Assembly (NCBI GenBank): GCA_043381765.1 | Contig: JBHJMP010001033.1 | Coordinates: 1-25,779 of the forward strand | Origin: Collodictyon triciliatum | Taxonomy: Eukaryota > CRuMs | Direction: 5' to 3' | Length of the DNA: 25,779 nucleotides | Shown: one piece after another, positions 11,116 to 19,907 of the stretch | How positions within the stretch are numbered: position 1 is the first letter of the stretch | How the letters are laid out: every line of letters starts with the position of its first letter | Translations under genes and position numbers: made by a program | Notes under the pieces: generated by a model | Told to the model about the DNA's origin: nothing | Database searches by the model: none | The model's input: only the letters and a program-made list of their open reading frames with translations

Positions 11116-11289
11116 ATGTTGGTGTTGGACTCTGCATTCTTCTTTGAATGCGCAGAGTCCAAACAGTGCGGACACTGTAAAAAGACTGGCAAGTATGAGC
11201 ACAAGTGTGACAGGTCAAGCAAAACACAGCCCAAAACTGGGCGGCCTCGACCTGCGCGCAAAGCCACACCGGCCAAGCGTTCTGTATGA
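11116..11289 (+). CDS. Small open frame with a degenerate CCHC-like knuckle and basic tail
   Basis: Fifty-seven residues from ATG 11116 (the frame is open from 11092). It contains CGHCKKTGKYEHKC, which keeps the C-x2-C-x3-G and final C spacing of a retroviral-type zinc knuckle but has Lys where the His should be (a His sits three residues later). A basic tail follows with GRPRPARK, like an AT-hook. It could be the last exon of an unseen gene, a retrotransposon remnant or chance. The antisense strand is also open over this region, so coding status is doubtful. Confidence 0.2.
   Translation: MLVLDSAFFFECAESKQCGHCKKTGKYEHKCDRSSKTQPKTGRPRPARKATPAKRSV
11127..11160. repeat. Inverted repeat, hairpin
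   Basis: GGACTCTGC and GCAGAGTCC are perfect 9-nt arms, extended by ATTC/GAAT after a 2-nt bulge, around a 6-nt loop. It lies within the small open frame at 11116-11289, so it may be incidental. Confidence 0.7.
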
Positions 11290-11528
11290 TGATTCACTTG
11301 TGCAACTTGGCCACTTCCAGGAAAACTTCGGAGGGTTGAAGTTGATCTGAAAAGGCGGGTATATGTGACTCACGGGGCACAACCACTCGAAGCAACTGAC
11401 TCGACACACAACCTTACACTGATAAAGAATAAAGATGTTGAGAGAAGAGAGATGTGGCATGAGTGAAAGCGGACTGTGTTTTGACAATCGAACGCCACAG
11501 GACAAACATCCAAGGGCGCGGAGCAGCC

Positions 11529-14500
11529 ATGGACAAAACAGACTTCGATGCCGTCGTTGTCGGGACAGGACTGACCGAGTCGATCATTGCAAGGTTTGTG
11601 TGCCCTCGAGTTTTTGCTAATTGCAGAGCTGTCTTCCTCACGAGAAAAGACACAGCTCTCGACGATTGAGAGCAACACGAGAGATGTTTCGCTGGACACA
11701 CTCTTGCCATCTAGCAGCAAGAGATCGTATACGCCATTCCTTGCCTTGATTCCCTTCTTGCTCACGAAGCATGTCCACAGCGCACTCTCTCGAGCTGGAA
11801 AGAGTGTACTTCACTTGGATGCCGCCCCCTATTATGGAGGCGCATGGGCCACACTGTCTTTCAAGCAGATATCTTCATTCACTTCGAGCTTCGACGTGGA
11901 ATTAGGTGACATGCTTTTATCTTGATCTTTTCAATCCCTTAAAGTGGTCGCTTTTTTCGACTCATTTGATTGCTCCGAGCATGATATTCACACCCGCGCA
12001 GGTGGCTCAATTATAGGCGAAAAAGAATCTTTTTCATGCGATCCAGAACGCGCAGGAGAGGAGCAGAAAGATGGTATTCATTTTGTGCCTTTTCGTTTTG
12101 ACTGAAGTATAAATCTAAGGGATGCAGCAAATAAAACAGGTTAAGTAACTTGTATAATTAACAAGAACCTGCAGTCGAACTAGAGCAATTGCCTATCATA
12201 CATCACAACCTTGATTGGATATCTAATGTGGATTATGAAATAGCGGAAGGAGCAGTTCCAAACCCAGTGGTATTGTATATTGCTTCCACTTTTCACTCTT
12301 TAGAATTTTTGTTGTTATGTATACTGTAAAAAAAAAAAGCTACAAGAACTGAAGGAGAGTGAGGTACAATTGCCAATTGTTTCAATATAGGGGCATCAAG
12401 ATGTGAGGGAGGACATGACTGATACGTTGCCCTCTGATGGTCACTTGACCGAGACTAGCACAGCTAATCCCATCACTGAAGAACTCATGAAACAATCGCG
12501 TCATTTTAATATTGATTTGTGTCCAAAATTGATAATGGCGAGAGTAAGATATATATAATACATTCAAAGCTTATTGTGTGTTCTCTCTCTCTCTCAATTT
12601 TGATATCCTTTCAGCTTATGAAACTTCTCTCTGTTTTTTTAAATAAATAACCAATTCAATAATAAGGGTAGACTTTGGTGTTCTAGTAACATAAAATAAA
12701 AATAAGTAGTCACCCTAATACTTTTGCCCAAATATGCATAGGGTGCGTTTGTCAGACTTTTGATAGAATCAGATGTAGGAAGGTACCTAGAATTCAAAAA
12801 CCTTGAGGGAATATATTTGCATTCGGATGGGAAGTTTCTCCAGGTATTTTTGGATATTTTTTTTTGTTGTCCTTTCACATAATTTAGTCTTAAATCCCTA
12901 CTATGGCGAGGGTAGACGTGTAATAAAGATCAATACTATATGCCAACTTTTTTTTTTTGCATAAATTAATTAAATTACGCGCAAACAACTCTAATCAACC
13001 ACTTGGCTCTCACGATCGATGTGCTGATTTATTTATTCGTCTATAAGTGACTCATTTTATGTTAGAATACCACATCTGATAAATACATTAGGTCCCTACT
13101 TCACAAGACTCTATCTTCAGCAGTGGGTTCATTACAAATCCTGAGCGGCTTGCTCTGCGAAAGTTTATGAAATTCTGTATGGAGTACAACTCTAGTGAAG
13201 AACCCCATAAGCTGGAAGGTATGAGGTCATCATAGACTCTATGAAAAACTAAAATTTCACTTAAAAGGAAGATAAAAAGAAAAGACATAAAATGCGTATA
13301 ATACCACACAAAGTAACGATATACATGAGTCAGTGACATTATGAACATTTAATAGATGCCATGGCAAATAGTTCATTCACAAAGTTTTTGCAAACATTTA
13401 AGCTATCTCAAAGGCTATGTGAGTTTATATGCTATTCAATAGCCCTACTTGAAGAAAATCAAGGCAAGCATTTATACACATCTATATATTTTATCGTCTG
13501 TTCCAATTTATGGAGGATGAACATTGAAGTTTTTGTTATTTTCTTGAAAAATATCGCTAACATGTTTTGTAAATGCAGAGTCCAACCCGGCTAGTACGAA
13601 AGATGTTCTACCAAAGATTCAATTGTAAACCCATAATTCAATTAATGACTGTCATTATTCTGTAGAAATTATATGAAAAATCATATTTTGATATTTTTTT
13701 TAATATCTTATTACCAAAAGCTTTATTAATTCTATCGGAGTTTATGGGCCTACTCCATATCTCGTTCCTCTTTATGGAACAGGAGAATTACCACAAGCAT
13801 TTTGCAGGCAATTCCCATCTAATATTTTCCATTCCGGAAAACTTTTTCGTGTTACATCTACAAACTTGATACTTGGAACACTATACCACTACCTTGAATC
13901 GTTATTATACGATATTTTCCTTTTTAGATAGAACATAACCAAATTAACTTTTTCTTTTGTATAAAAATAAATAAAAAAAGGTTGAGTGCAATTTATGGTG
14001 GAATATATATTCTGCGTCACTGGCCTACGGCACTCACCGTTGCACATTTACAAGAGGTTTTTTTCTCTTTCTTTTAATTCATATAACTCATGTGAATGAT
14101 ATTCTGCTAGTCTAATGAGGACGGTTATTATTCCACTCTCAGGGAGATAAAGTTGTTCATGTCCGAACAAACGAAGGGTTTCGGTTTAATACAAAATACT
14201 ACATCGCGTCCAGTGTATTTTTTTAATTTTGAATATAATCGCCGAATTATGATAATTTTTTTAAATGAATATTTTCGTTTATTTGTTTACCCTATGAAAT
14301 AACGCACATTTTTCCAATTTTTCGATCCCATCTAATTCATCGCCATACAAGCCTTATATGGCCAATTATGTCAATAAAGAAAAGAAAAGGTAAGAATACT
14401 TTAAATAATCATTACTACTTTTGATTTCATCTAGAAAATTTCTAAAGTTGAAGATATGCGAATGTAATCTTTTTGAAAAAAATTATTTATTTTCTTTCTT

Positions 14501-15890
14501 TTCTATTTTTGTTTTCCTTTCTCTTACTCTTACACAACTGCCCTATAGAACGTTCTCTCGCTGCATTTGCGTGACTGATCGTTCCATCATTTCATCACAA
14601 GAAATGGTTATCGCGTCCTTACCGGTGTGTACGCGTGACAAAATTGATTCATTGAAGTAGAATTGTCCTAAAATCTAACTAATTATCGTGCGACCCAGCC
14701 TAACCGTTGTGGAAATGCACACCCGGTCCGCCTAAACCAGTGTGGAAACCACAGCTCTAACGCACCGAAAGGAAAATGTACGTTTGGTCACATATAAATT
14801 AACTGGTTTCAATACCTGGATAACTTTTCAAAGTTACCTTTACCTTTTTTTCTCCCCTTCTATTCTATCCTTTTTTTTAATTTTTTTTTTACCACAATTC
14901 TTACTGCCATCCTTTGTTTGAATTTATTTATTAACATTTATGTTTTCCACAGTCATTCTATATTTCTCCACACTATCTAGCGGAGAACGCTCACTTGTTG
15001 ATTTAAAGTCCAGTGTCGAGTTTATCACAACAACTCTCGATAATGACCCTACTAAACCTAAGCGACTATGGACCATGTTTTACACCCAGGTTTCAATTAC
15101 GTCACGAAATCTTGATAGACTTGCTAGATTCGTCCATATTTTAACTGAATTTAGGCATCGCATAATCGCACGCTTTACTTTATAGACATGCCACCATGAA
15201 CTTATTGCACAAAGGCCTGATAATATCTTTCTAACACCAGACCCCACGGGTGATATAGACCCAAGGTATGACTTTTTTTTTATTTCCCATTTCCAAATAT
15301 AATTTACAATCATATTATGAACCAATTCCTGTTTCGTTCCGTTTATACATTGCCATTAATATATACACTATTACATAACACAAACGCCACCATTGGCTTC
15401 CTTTCACGAATGAAGTTGCTCGGTGTTGGATGCAAAAGCTATATTTGAGAAGATATGTCCCAATACTGATTTTTTACTCAAACAAGTGGAGGAAGAAATT
15501 GTAAGCAATATTTTTTTTTATCGCTGCCTATTTGCTTGAAAAAGAACAAACTATACTCAAATTTCCAATAGCCAAAGAGCAGTCCCTTTTAGTTCAACCA
15601 AACATATGATTTAGTGCCCAGAGGACACAGAGGACTACATGGACGCTATGTCATTAGCCAGACTGCAACAAGAGTTGACCAAGGCGTCATCCAAACAACC
15701 AATGACAGATGCACCAGCGACTGAGAATACTTTGGAAAGTGAAATTGTTTCTACTCCACAAGAGCCCACAGAAATCCCTAGAGACCCCGAAGTTCTGCCA
15801 AGCCAAGAAACACCCCATGCATGCGAGACTGAAAATAGTGCGCAAGGTTATTCCCAGGATTTATCAATGGCCGGCGGGACAGAAAATTGA
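11529..15890 (+). CDS. MRS6: Rab escort protein (REP; component A of Rab geranylgeranyltransferase)
   Basis: REP binds new Rab GTPases, presents them to geranylgeranyltransferase II and delivers them to membranes. Nineteen phase-consistent exons: 11529-11593, 11781-11905, 12002-12073, 12175-12269, 12391-12543, 12742-12843, 13092-13218, 13356-13463, 13579-13624, 13721-13807, 13981-14056, 14143-14214, 14352-14389, 14549-14624, 14699-14777, 14953-15089, 15186-15265, 15416-15500, 15615-15890; 632 residues. That length fits REP rather than the shorter Rab GDI, as does the acidic insert in exons 3-5. Motifs: [18 protein letters not shown] and [15 protein letters not shown] (FAD-like fold, conserved region 1), [20 protein letters not shown] with VGRYLEFK (region 2/Rab-binding platform), [27 protein letters not shown] near the end. 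The tail after about residue 555 is polar and Pro/Glu/Thr-rich. Introns 8 (13464-13578) and 10 (13808-13980) use GC donors. The symbol follows the yeast orthologue. Confidence 0.95.
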
Positions 15891-16105
15891 GTCCTACAGG
15901 CACTTCGAACTCTAAAAACAGTGCCCATAAAGCAAGGAAAAATACCAGCTTCATTTATTCATTTTTCCTTTTGTATATTTTGTGCGAGTGTAAGGCTTCA
16001 CTGCTCATTCTTTAACGAGAACATCAGCGATCAAATTAGGGGAATGAATCTGGGAAGTGGAAAAATAAAACAGGTTGTAGCAAAATATTGGCAGTGGTGG
16101 GTTTA

Positions 16106-16895
16106 TTACATGACCAGAGAATTCCTTCCACTGGGGCTAGACTGTAGTTTTTCTCCGCAGTTGAAGCAGAAATTATTGTTCATGGGATTTTCAGCGCGGC
16201 AGTTGCAACAAAAGTACCCACGATTACCGTCACCAAAAAAGACAGGCTGAATGTCTCGAATCTATTCAAGGAAGGGTAAGTTTGTTCCTTGATGTATGAA
16301 GGTAATAGGAAAATATCTCCGTTTGGCTGTTCAGATGAGAATAAAACTTGTTACCCTCCCAACCAACCAGTACGCGTAAATCAATGTGAGCATTAGACCC
16401 GCGGTCGCGATGAAAAATAATAGTGTTAAACCCCACCCGAGAGAGCCTTCCAAGGTGATATTATCAATGGCGATATCCGAGACCTTTGCAGACTCAGTTT
16501 TGACATCAATTTTGACAGGGCGCCTCATATTGTCAAATCGAAAGTCGTACCGCGTCAGAGGGGCGTTTGTCCTGTGCAGAGGTTTAGATGTTGGGGTCTG
16601 CGGTGATGGTCCAGTTGCTTCGATTCACGACGAACGCAGAAGATAGATAAATGGTAAGGTTGAATATAAAGAAAGAATGTTTACCTGAATACTGCATCCA
16701 TCTCCTCCAAAACCATGGCCAAAGTGATGTTGAAGCACAGGTCAACACAGTACTTTGGGGGGCGAGGCGGGGCGAGAGGCGCAGTTTGGCCCGGGGCGGA
16801 AGATCTCGTCACAACCTCGGACCAGAACTCATCCCAGGCCTGGTTTTGAGGCCCTGGTCGGCGCGGTTCGTAGAAGCATTCAATGCACGTCAGGT
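16106..16895 (-). CDS. Membrane protein with C-terminal zinc ribbon, 3' part of a multi-exon gene
   Basis: Minus-strand exons 16895-16685, 16571-16355 and 16246-16106, phase-consistent, with introns of 113 and 108 nt (GTAAAC..CTGCACAG and GTAACA..ACATTCAG). Upstream exons lie towards or in the N gap. The first visible exon reads CIECFYEPRRPGPQNQAWDE and then CVDLCFNITLAMVLEEMDAV. The second contains a strong hydrophobic segment (GWGLTLLFFIATAGLMLTLI) that should span a membrane. The last carries YFCCNCRAENP..FCFNCGEKL, a C-x2-C-x10-C-x2-C-G zinc ribbon (cysteines of the first pair: second and third Cys of CCNC). A frame continuing past the splice donor reaches a stop at 16331, which would give a form without the ribbon if the intron is retained. 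TAATAAA places the poly(A) signal on the stop codon. No family recognised. It converges on the REP gene. Confidence 0.65.
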
Positions 16896-16977
16896 CTGCA
16901 GCGAGGGTTGGTTATCCTGTCAAACATCTGCTGCGGTCTGAACATAAACGCGAGAGCGGAGGGGAAAGAGGGCCACA

Positions 16978-17938
16978 NNNNNNNNNNNNNNNNNNNNNNN
17001 NNNNNNNNNNNNNNNNNNNNNNNNNNNNNNNNNNNNNNNNNNNNNNNNNNNNNNNNNNNNNNNNNNNNNNNNNNNNNNNNNNNNNNNNNNNNNNNNNNNN
17101 NNNNNNNNNNNNNNNNNNNNNNNNNNNNNNNNNNNNNNNNNNNNNNNNNNNNNNNNNNNNNNNNNNNNNNNNNNNNNNNNNNNNNNNNNNNNNNNNNNNN
17201 NNNNNNNNNNNNNNNNNNNNNNNNNNNNNNNNNNNNNNNNNNNNNNNNNNNNNNNNNNNNNNNNNNNNNNNNNNNNNNNNNNNNNNNNNNNNNNNNNNNN
17301 NNNNNNNNNNNNNNNNNNNNNNNNNNNNNNNNNNNNNNNNNNNNNNNNNNNNNNNNNNNNNNNNNNNNNNNNNNNNNNNNNNNNNNNNNNNNNNNNNNNN
17401 NNNNNNNNNNNNNNNNNNNNNNNNNNNNNNNNNNNNNNNNNNNNNNNNNNNNNNNNNNNNNNNNNNNNNNNNNNNNNNNNNNNNNNNNNNNNNNNNNNNN
17501 NNNNNNNNNNNNNNNNNNNNNNNNNNNNNNNNNNNNNNNNNNNNNNNNNNNNNNNNNNNNNNNNNNNNNNNNNNNNNNNNNNNNNNNNNNNNNNNNNNNN
17601 NNNNNNNNNNNNNNNNNNNNNNNNNNNNNNNNNNNNNNNNNNNNNNNNNNNNNNNNNNNNNNNNNNNNNNNNNNNNNNNNNNNNNNNNNNNNNNNNNNNN
17701 NNNNNNNNNNNNNNNNNNNNNNNNNNNNNNNNNNNNNNNNNNNNNNNNNNNNNNNNNNNNNNNNNNNNNNNNNNNNNNNNNNNNNNNNNNNNNNNNNNNN
17801 NNNNNNNNNNNNNNNNNNNNNNNNNNNNNNNNNNNNNNNNNNNNNNNNNNNNNNNNNNNNNNNNNNNNNNNNNNNNNNNNNNNNNNNNNNNNNNNNNNNN
17901 NNNNNNNNNNNNNNNNNNNNNNNNNNNNNNNNNNNNNN
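16978..17938. other. Assembly gap (961 N)
   Basis: A run of N. It separates the host genes from the viral-type block, so physical linkage of the two sides rests on scaffolding and cannot be confirmed here. Frames computed across it are meaningless. Confidence 1.
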
Positions 17939-17980
17939 TGAAGCCGAATATATATTAATATTAATATATATTCGGCTTCA
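17939..17980. repeat. Perfect 42-nt palindrome at the gap edge
   Basis: Two 21-nt arms with no loop: each arm begins TGAAGCCGAATATATATTAA read inward. It sits exactly at the right edge of the N run. A real palindrome of this kind could form a cruciform or hairpin end. An assembler turning back on itself at a contig end would also make one. Confidence 0.97.
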
Positions 17981-18511
17981 CAATTGTTCTGAACCTGCAA
18001 TTTTGACATTGTTTCAGTGTATCCAGGGGGTTGGCGAGGCGTTTCTCAAGTCCTGGCGAGGGTATTGCCAACCTCCCAGGGCTTCCCCCACACTCTTTTT
18101 ATATGTCAGCCATCTCCGGAAATTATTCATTTGGTTTCGCCGTTTGTGTTGGAACTTAAGTCAGTAACAAAGGATTACATAAACAGCATGAGACCCCCCA
18201 CACTCTTTTAGGTGTCCAGGTTCGCCGTTTGTGTTCGTAAGTAGGTTTGCGGAAAACGAGAGGGTGAGAGGGTGTAGAGGGTGTTTTTTGACCCCCCCCG
18301 GTTCCGGCTGGGATTGCCATTTCCGGTTTCCGGAATTACTATCCCCCCGGAAATGGGGGAACCGGAAATCCATTCTCACAGCTGAATAGGAATGAACACC
18401 CTCTCACCCTCTCACCCTCTCCAAATAATTATAAATATATAATATAAATATATAAGACTGAGAGGAGTAAGAGAATTAAACATATATTTCCGGAATTTTC
18501 CGGAAAAAATA

Positions 18512-18547
18512 AAAAATAGAGGGTGTTAGGGTACACCCTCTATTTTT
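18512..18547. repeat. Hairpin with 15-nt arms
   Basis: AAAAATAGAGGGTGT and its exact reverse complement flank a 6-nt loop (TAGGGT). The AGAGGGTGT core also occurs in the larger inverted repeat at about 18259-18421. Confidence 0.92.
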
Positions 18548-18719
18548 CATAAATTGAAATTTCCGGGAATCCCAGCCTTAAAGGGAGTCGAATTGAGCAT
18601 TTTCTCCCTCATAATTTTTTCCTTATATCTTTAGTGCGGGGGCCAGGCTACTGACTCACCCACCCGGCTACCAACCGGGGGTAAGTATTTTCCGGAAATT
18701 TCCGGAAAAATCAGGGGGC

Positions 18720-18808
18720 GGGACGGGAACACCCTCTCTTTTTCAAAAATTTGGCGTGGATTTTCCGGGGGACGGGAACACCCTCTCTTTTTCAAAAATT
18801 TGGCGTGG
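18720..18808. repeat. 40-nt tandem direct duplication, 49-nt period
   Basis: Two identical 40-nt copies (18720-18759 and 18769-18808), each starting GGGACGGGAACACCCTCTCT and ending TTTGGCGTGG, separated by 9 nt that include a TTCCGG box. Confidence 0.95.
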
Positions 18809-18911
18809 GCTGGGTTTTGAGCAAAAAATTGCGGCAAGGTCTGGGGCTTGGGTAAAGTATTCAATTTAAATTGAATATTTTATTTAATGTTGGCGCGCCA
18901 GGGTAAGATGT

Positions 18912-19313
18912 TTATTCTGCTTCTACGTCGCTTAAGTGGTCTGAATCATAATCGTAATTTAATGTGCGTTTTTCTCCCACCGCCACAAACTCCATAAGAG
19001 ATTTCTCCAAAATATGCACCACCCTGTCAGAATCGCATCCCCTCTCTCTCATGTTGTTTGTTATCTGGGTTATTTTTATAAAAGACGTTTGCAGGGTTAG
19101 CGGGTCTTTGACTCTTTCCACGATTTCATGAAAATCATCAAGTGAATACGTATGCAGACCCCTAAATTTAATAATGAACCCCAGCCAATTTATTACGTAA
19201 AAATTTGTGGTACTAATTTCCCCATAATCGTCTTCAAATTCTTGGAAAACAATTTCAACTTTAAGGCCGTCAAAAGCAAAAGAGAAAATTTCGGGGTTGC
19301 TGGCGGAGTTCAT
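18912..19313 (-). CDS. Hypothetical protein, 133 residues (viral-type block)
   Basis: The minus-strand frame is open from 19355, but the first ATG is at 19313 (MNSASNPEIFSFAFDGLKVE). The product is acidic with an all-beta-looking first half (KVEIVFQEFEDDYGEISTTN, FYVINWLGFIIKFRGLHTY), a helical middle (LDDFHEIVERVKDPLTLQTS) and a very acidic C-terminus (DYDSDHLSDVEAE). No family recognised. It is the outermost gene of the block, next to the repeat region, and is divergent from the HNH gene with 99 nt between the two ATGs. Coding status rests on the long frame and natural composition. Confidence 0.62.
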   Translation of the reverse strand: MNSASNPEIFSFAFDGLKVEIVFQEFEDDYGEISTTNFYVINWLGFIIKFRGLHTYSLDDFHEIVERVKDPLTLQTSFIKITQITNNMRERGCDSDRVVHILEKSLMEFVAVGEKRTLNYDYDSDHLSDVEAE

Positions 19314-19412
19314 TCCTATTCTTACAAAACAAAAAAATTTGAAATTTAAACGCACTTTTACATTTTTTCGACAGAATCATTTTCTAAAAAAAATATTTTT
19401 CTGAGAATCATT
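19314..19412. promoter_or_regulatory. Divergent promoter region with AT-rich TCTA box
   Basis: 99 nt between two divergent starts. It contains TTTTCTAAAAAAAATATTTT (TCTA at 19383-19386, 26 nt before the HNH ATG) and a 9-nt direct repeat AGAATCATT at 19373-19381 and 19404-19412, the second copy touching the start codon. A TCTA tetramer inside AT-rich DNA is the published late promoter signature of the virophage Mavirus and its helper CroV; function here is inferred. Confidence 0.4.
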
Positions 19413-19907
19413 ATGACAGAAGTTGAGGTCTTTGCCCGGGTTTTGGATTTTCCTAATTATATGATTTCAAATTTTGGCCACGTCCTAAGAAATGGTCAAG
19501 TACTTAACCCATTTATAAATAACAGCGGTTATGCGAGCGTTATGTTATCAAATGGCACAATCCAGAAACCTTGTTTAGTCCATCGACTTGTAGCCACTTA
19601 TTTTGTGGAAAAAAATAACCCAGATTTTAATATAATTGACCATATAAACGGGAACAAGGCAGACAACCATTATACAAATATACGATGGTGCAATGCCTCA
19701 ATGAATGCCAGGAACCGAAAGGCAATTTTATCAAACACACAAATTCAGGGAGTACATAAACATAAAAATGGTTCTTTCGAGGTTTCTTATTATGTTGATA
19801 TATATCAACGAAAACGAAAATATTTTAAAGACTTGGATTCTGCCATAAAATGGCGTGAGAAGATGGTGGATATATATTATTCCAGGGTTAAAGCTTCCGA
19901 GCCCTGA
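19413..19907 (+). CDS. NUMOD4/HNH homing-type endonuclease
   Basis: 164 residues. Residues about 8-30 match NUMOD4 (FPNYMISNFGHVLRNG). Residues about 56-100 form the HNH_3 nuclease: VHRLVATYFV, DHINGNKADNHYTNIRWCN and a following Asn, giving the His/Asn/His-type metal site (His57, His77, Asn85 or nearby). Residues about 112-150 (GVHKHKNGSFEVSYYV, KYFKDLDSAIKWR) match the AP2-like DNA-binding repeat often found behind this nuclease. Such free-standing enzymes nick or cut DNA and are common in phages, giant viruses and virophages. There is no visible intron or intein host, so it is probably a selfish insertion or a resident element gene. Its last 20 nt overlap the convergent neighbour's 3' end. 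The start ATG at 19413 is preceded by a TCTA-containing AT tract. Confidence 0.9.
   Translation: MTEVEVFARVLDFPNYMISNFGHVLRNGQVLNPFINNSGYASVMLSNGTIQKPCLVHRLVATYFVEKNNPDFNIIDHINGNKADNHYTNIRWCNASMNARNRKAILSNTQIQGVHKHKNGSFEVSYYVDIYQRKRKYFKDLDSAIKWREKMVDIYYSRVKASEP

Larger units (their letters stand above)
10354..11528. other. Intergenic interval with microsatellite and short repeats
   Basis: Between two co-oriented genes. It holds a 16-nt direct repeat (AGAAACATACAGGTAT near 10742 and again near 10786), an 11-copy TTTCC microsatellite (10931-10985), a T-run followed directly by an A-run near 11000-11020, a hairpin at 11127-11160 and a small open frame (listed separately). No long gene is supported. 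The last about 180 nt presumably carry the Rab escort protein promoter. Confidence 0.6.
17981..18911. repeat. Repeat-rich non-coding block, possible element terminus
   Basis: No supported gene in 930 nt. Contents: degenerate direct repeats (CCCACACTCTTTT near 18088 and 18197; TTCGCCGTTTGTGTT near 18138 and 18221); an inverted pair of GAGAGGGT-type arms (about 18259-18287 against 18394-18421) enclosing many CCGGAA boxes; a 15-nt-arm hairpin at 18512-18547; a 40-nt unit duplicated at 18720 and 18769; and about a dozen TTCCGG/CCGGAA boxes in total. Terminal inverted repeats of virophages and Polintons are often repeat-rich and collapse in assemblies, so this may be the left terminal region. Without the other end of the element this is inference. 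Confidence 0.6.

Noticed and set aside
10672-11202. 176-codon minus-strand frame with Lys-Glu-Arg-Lys-Gly repeats
   Set aside because: Produced by the TTTCC microsatellite plus A/T-rich non-coding DNA; no conserved domain.
16755-18167. Long open frames of 350-470 codons spanning the N run
   Set aside because: They consist almost entirely of unknown residues from the assembly gap.
18259-18290. GAGAGGGT repeats as a telomere
   Set aside because: Only a few irregular copies, present in both orientations as an inverted pair and internal to the scaffold.
17981-18911. CRISPR-like array
   Set aside because: Repeats are short, irregularly spaced and inverted, there are no uniform spacers, and the context is eukaryotic/viral.
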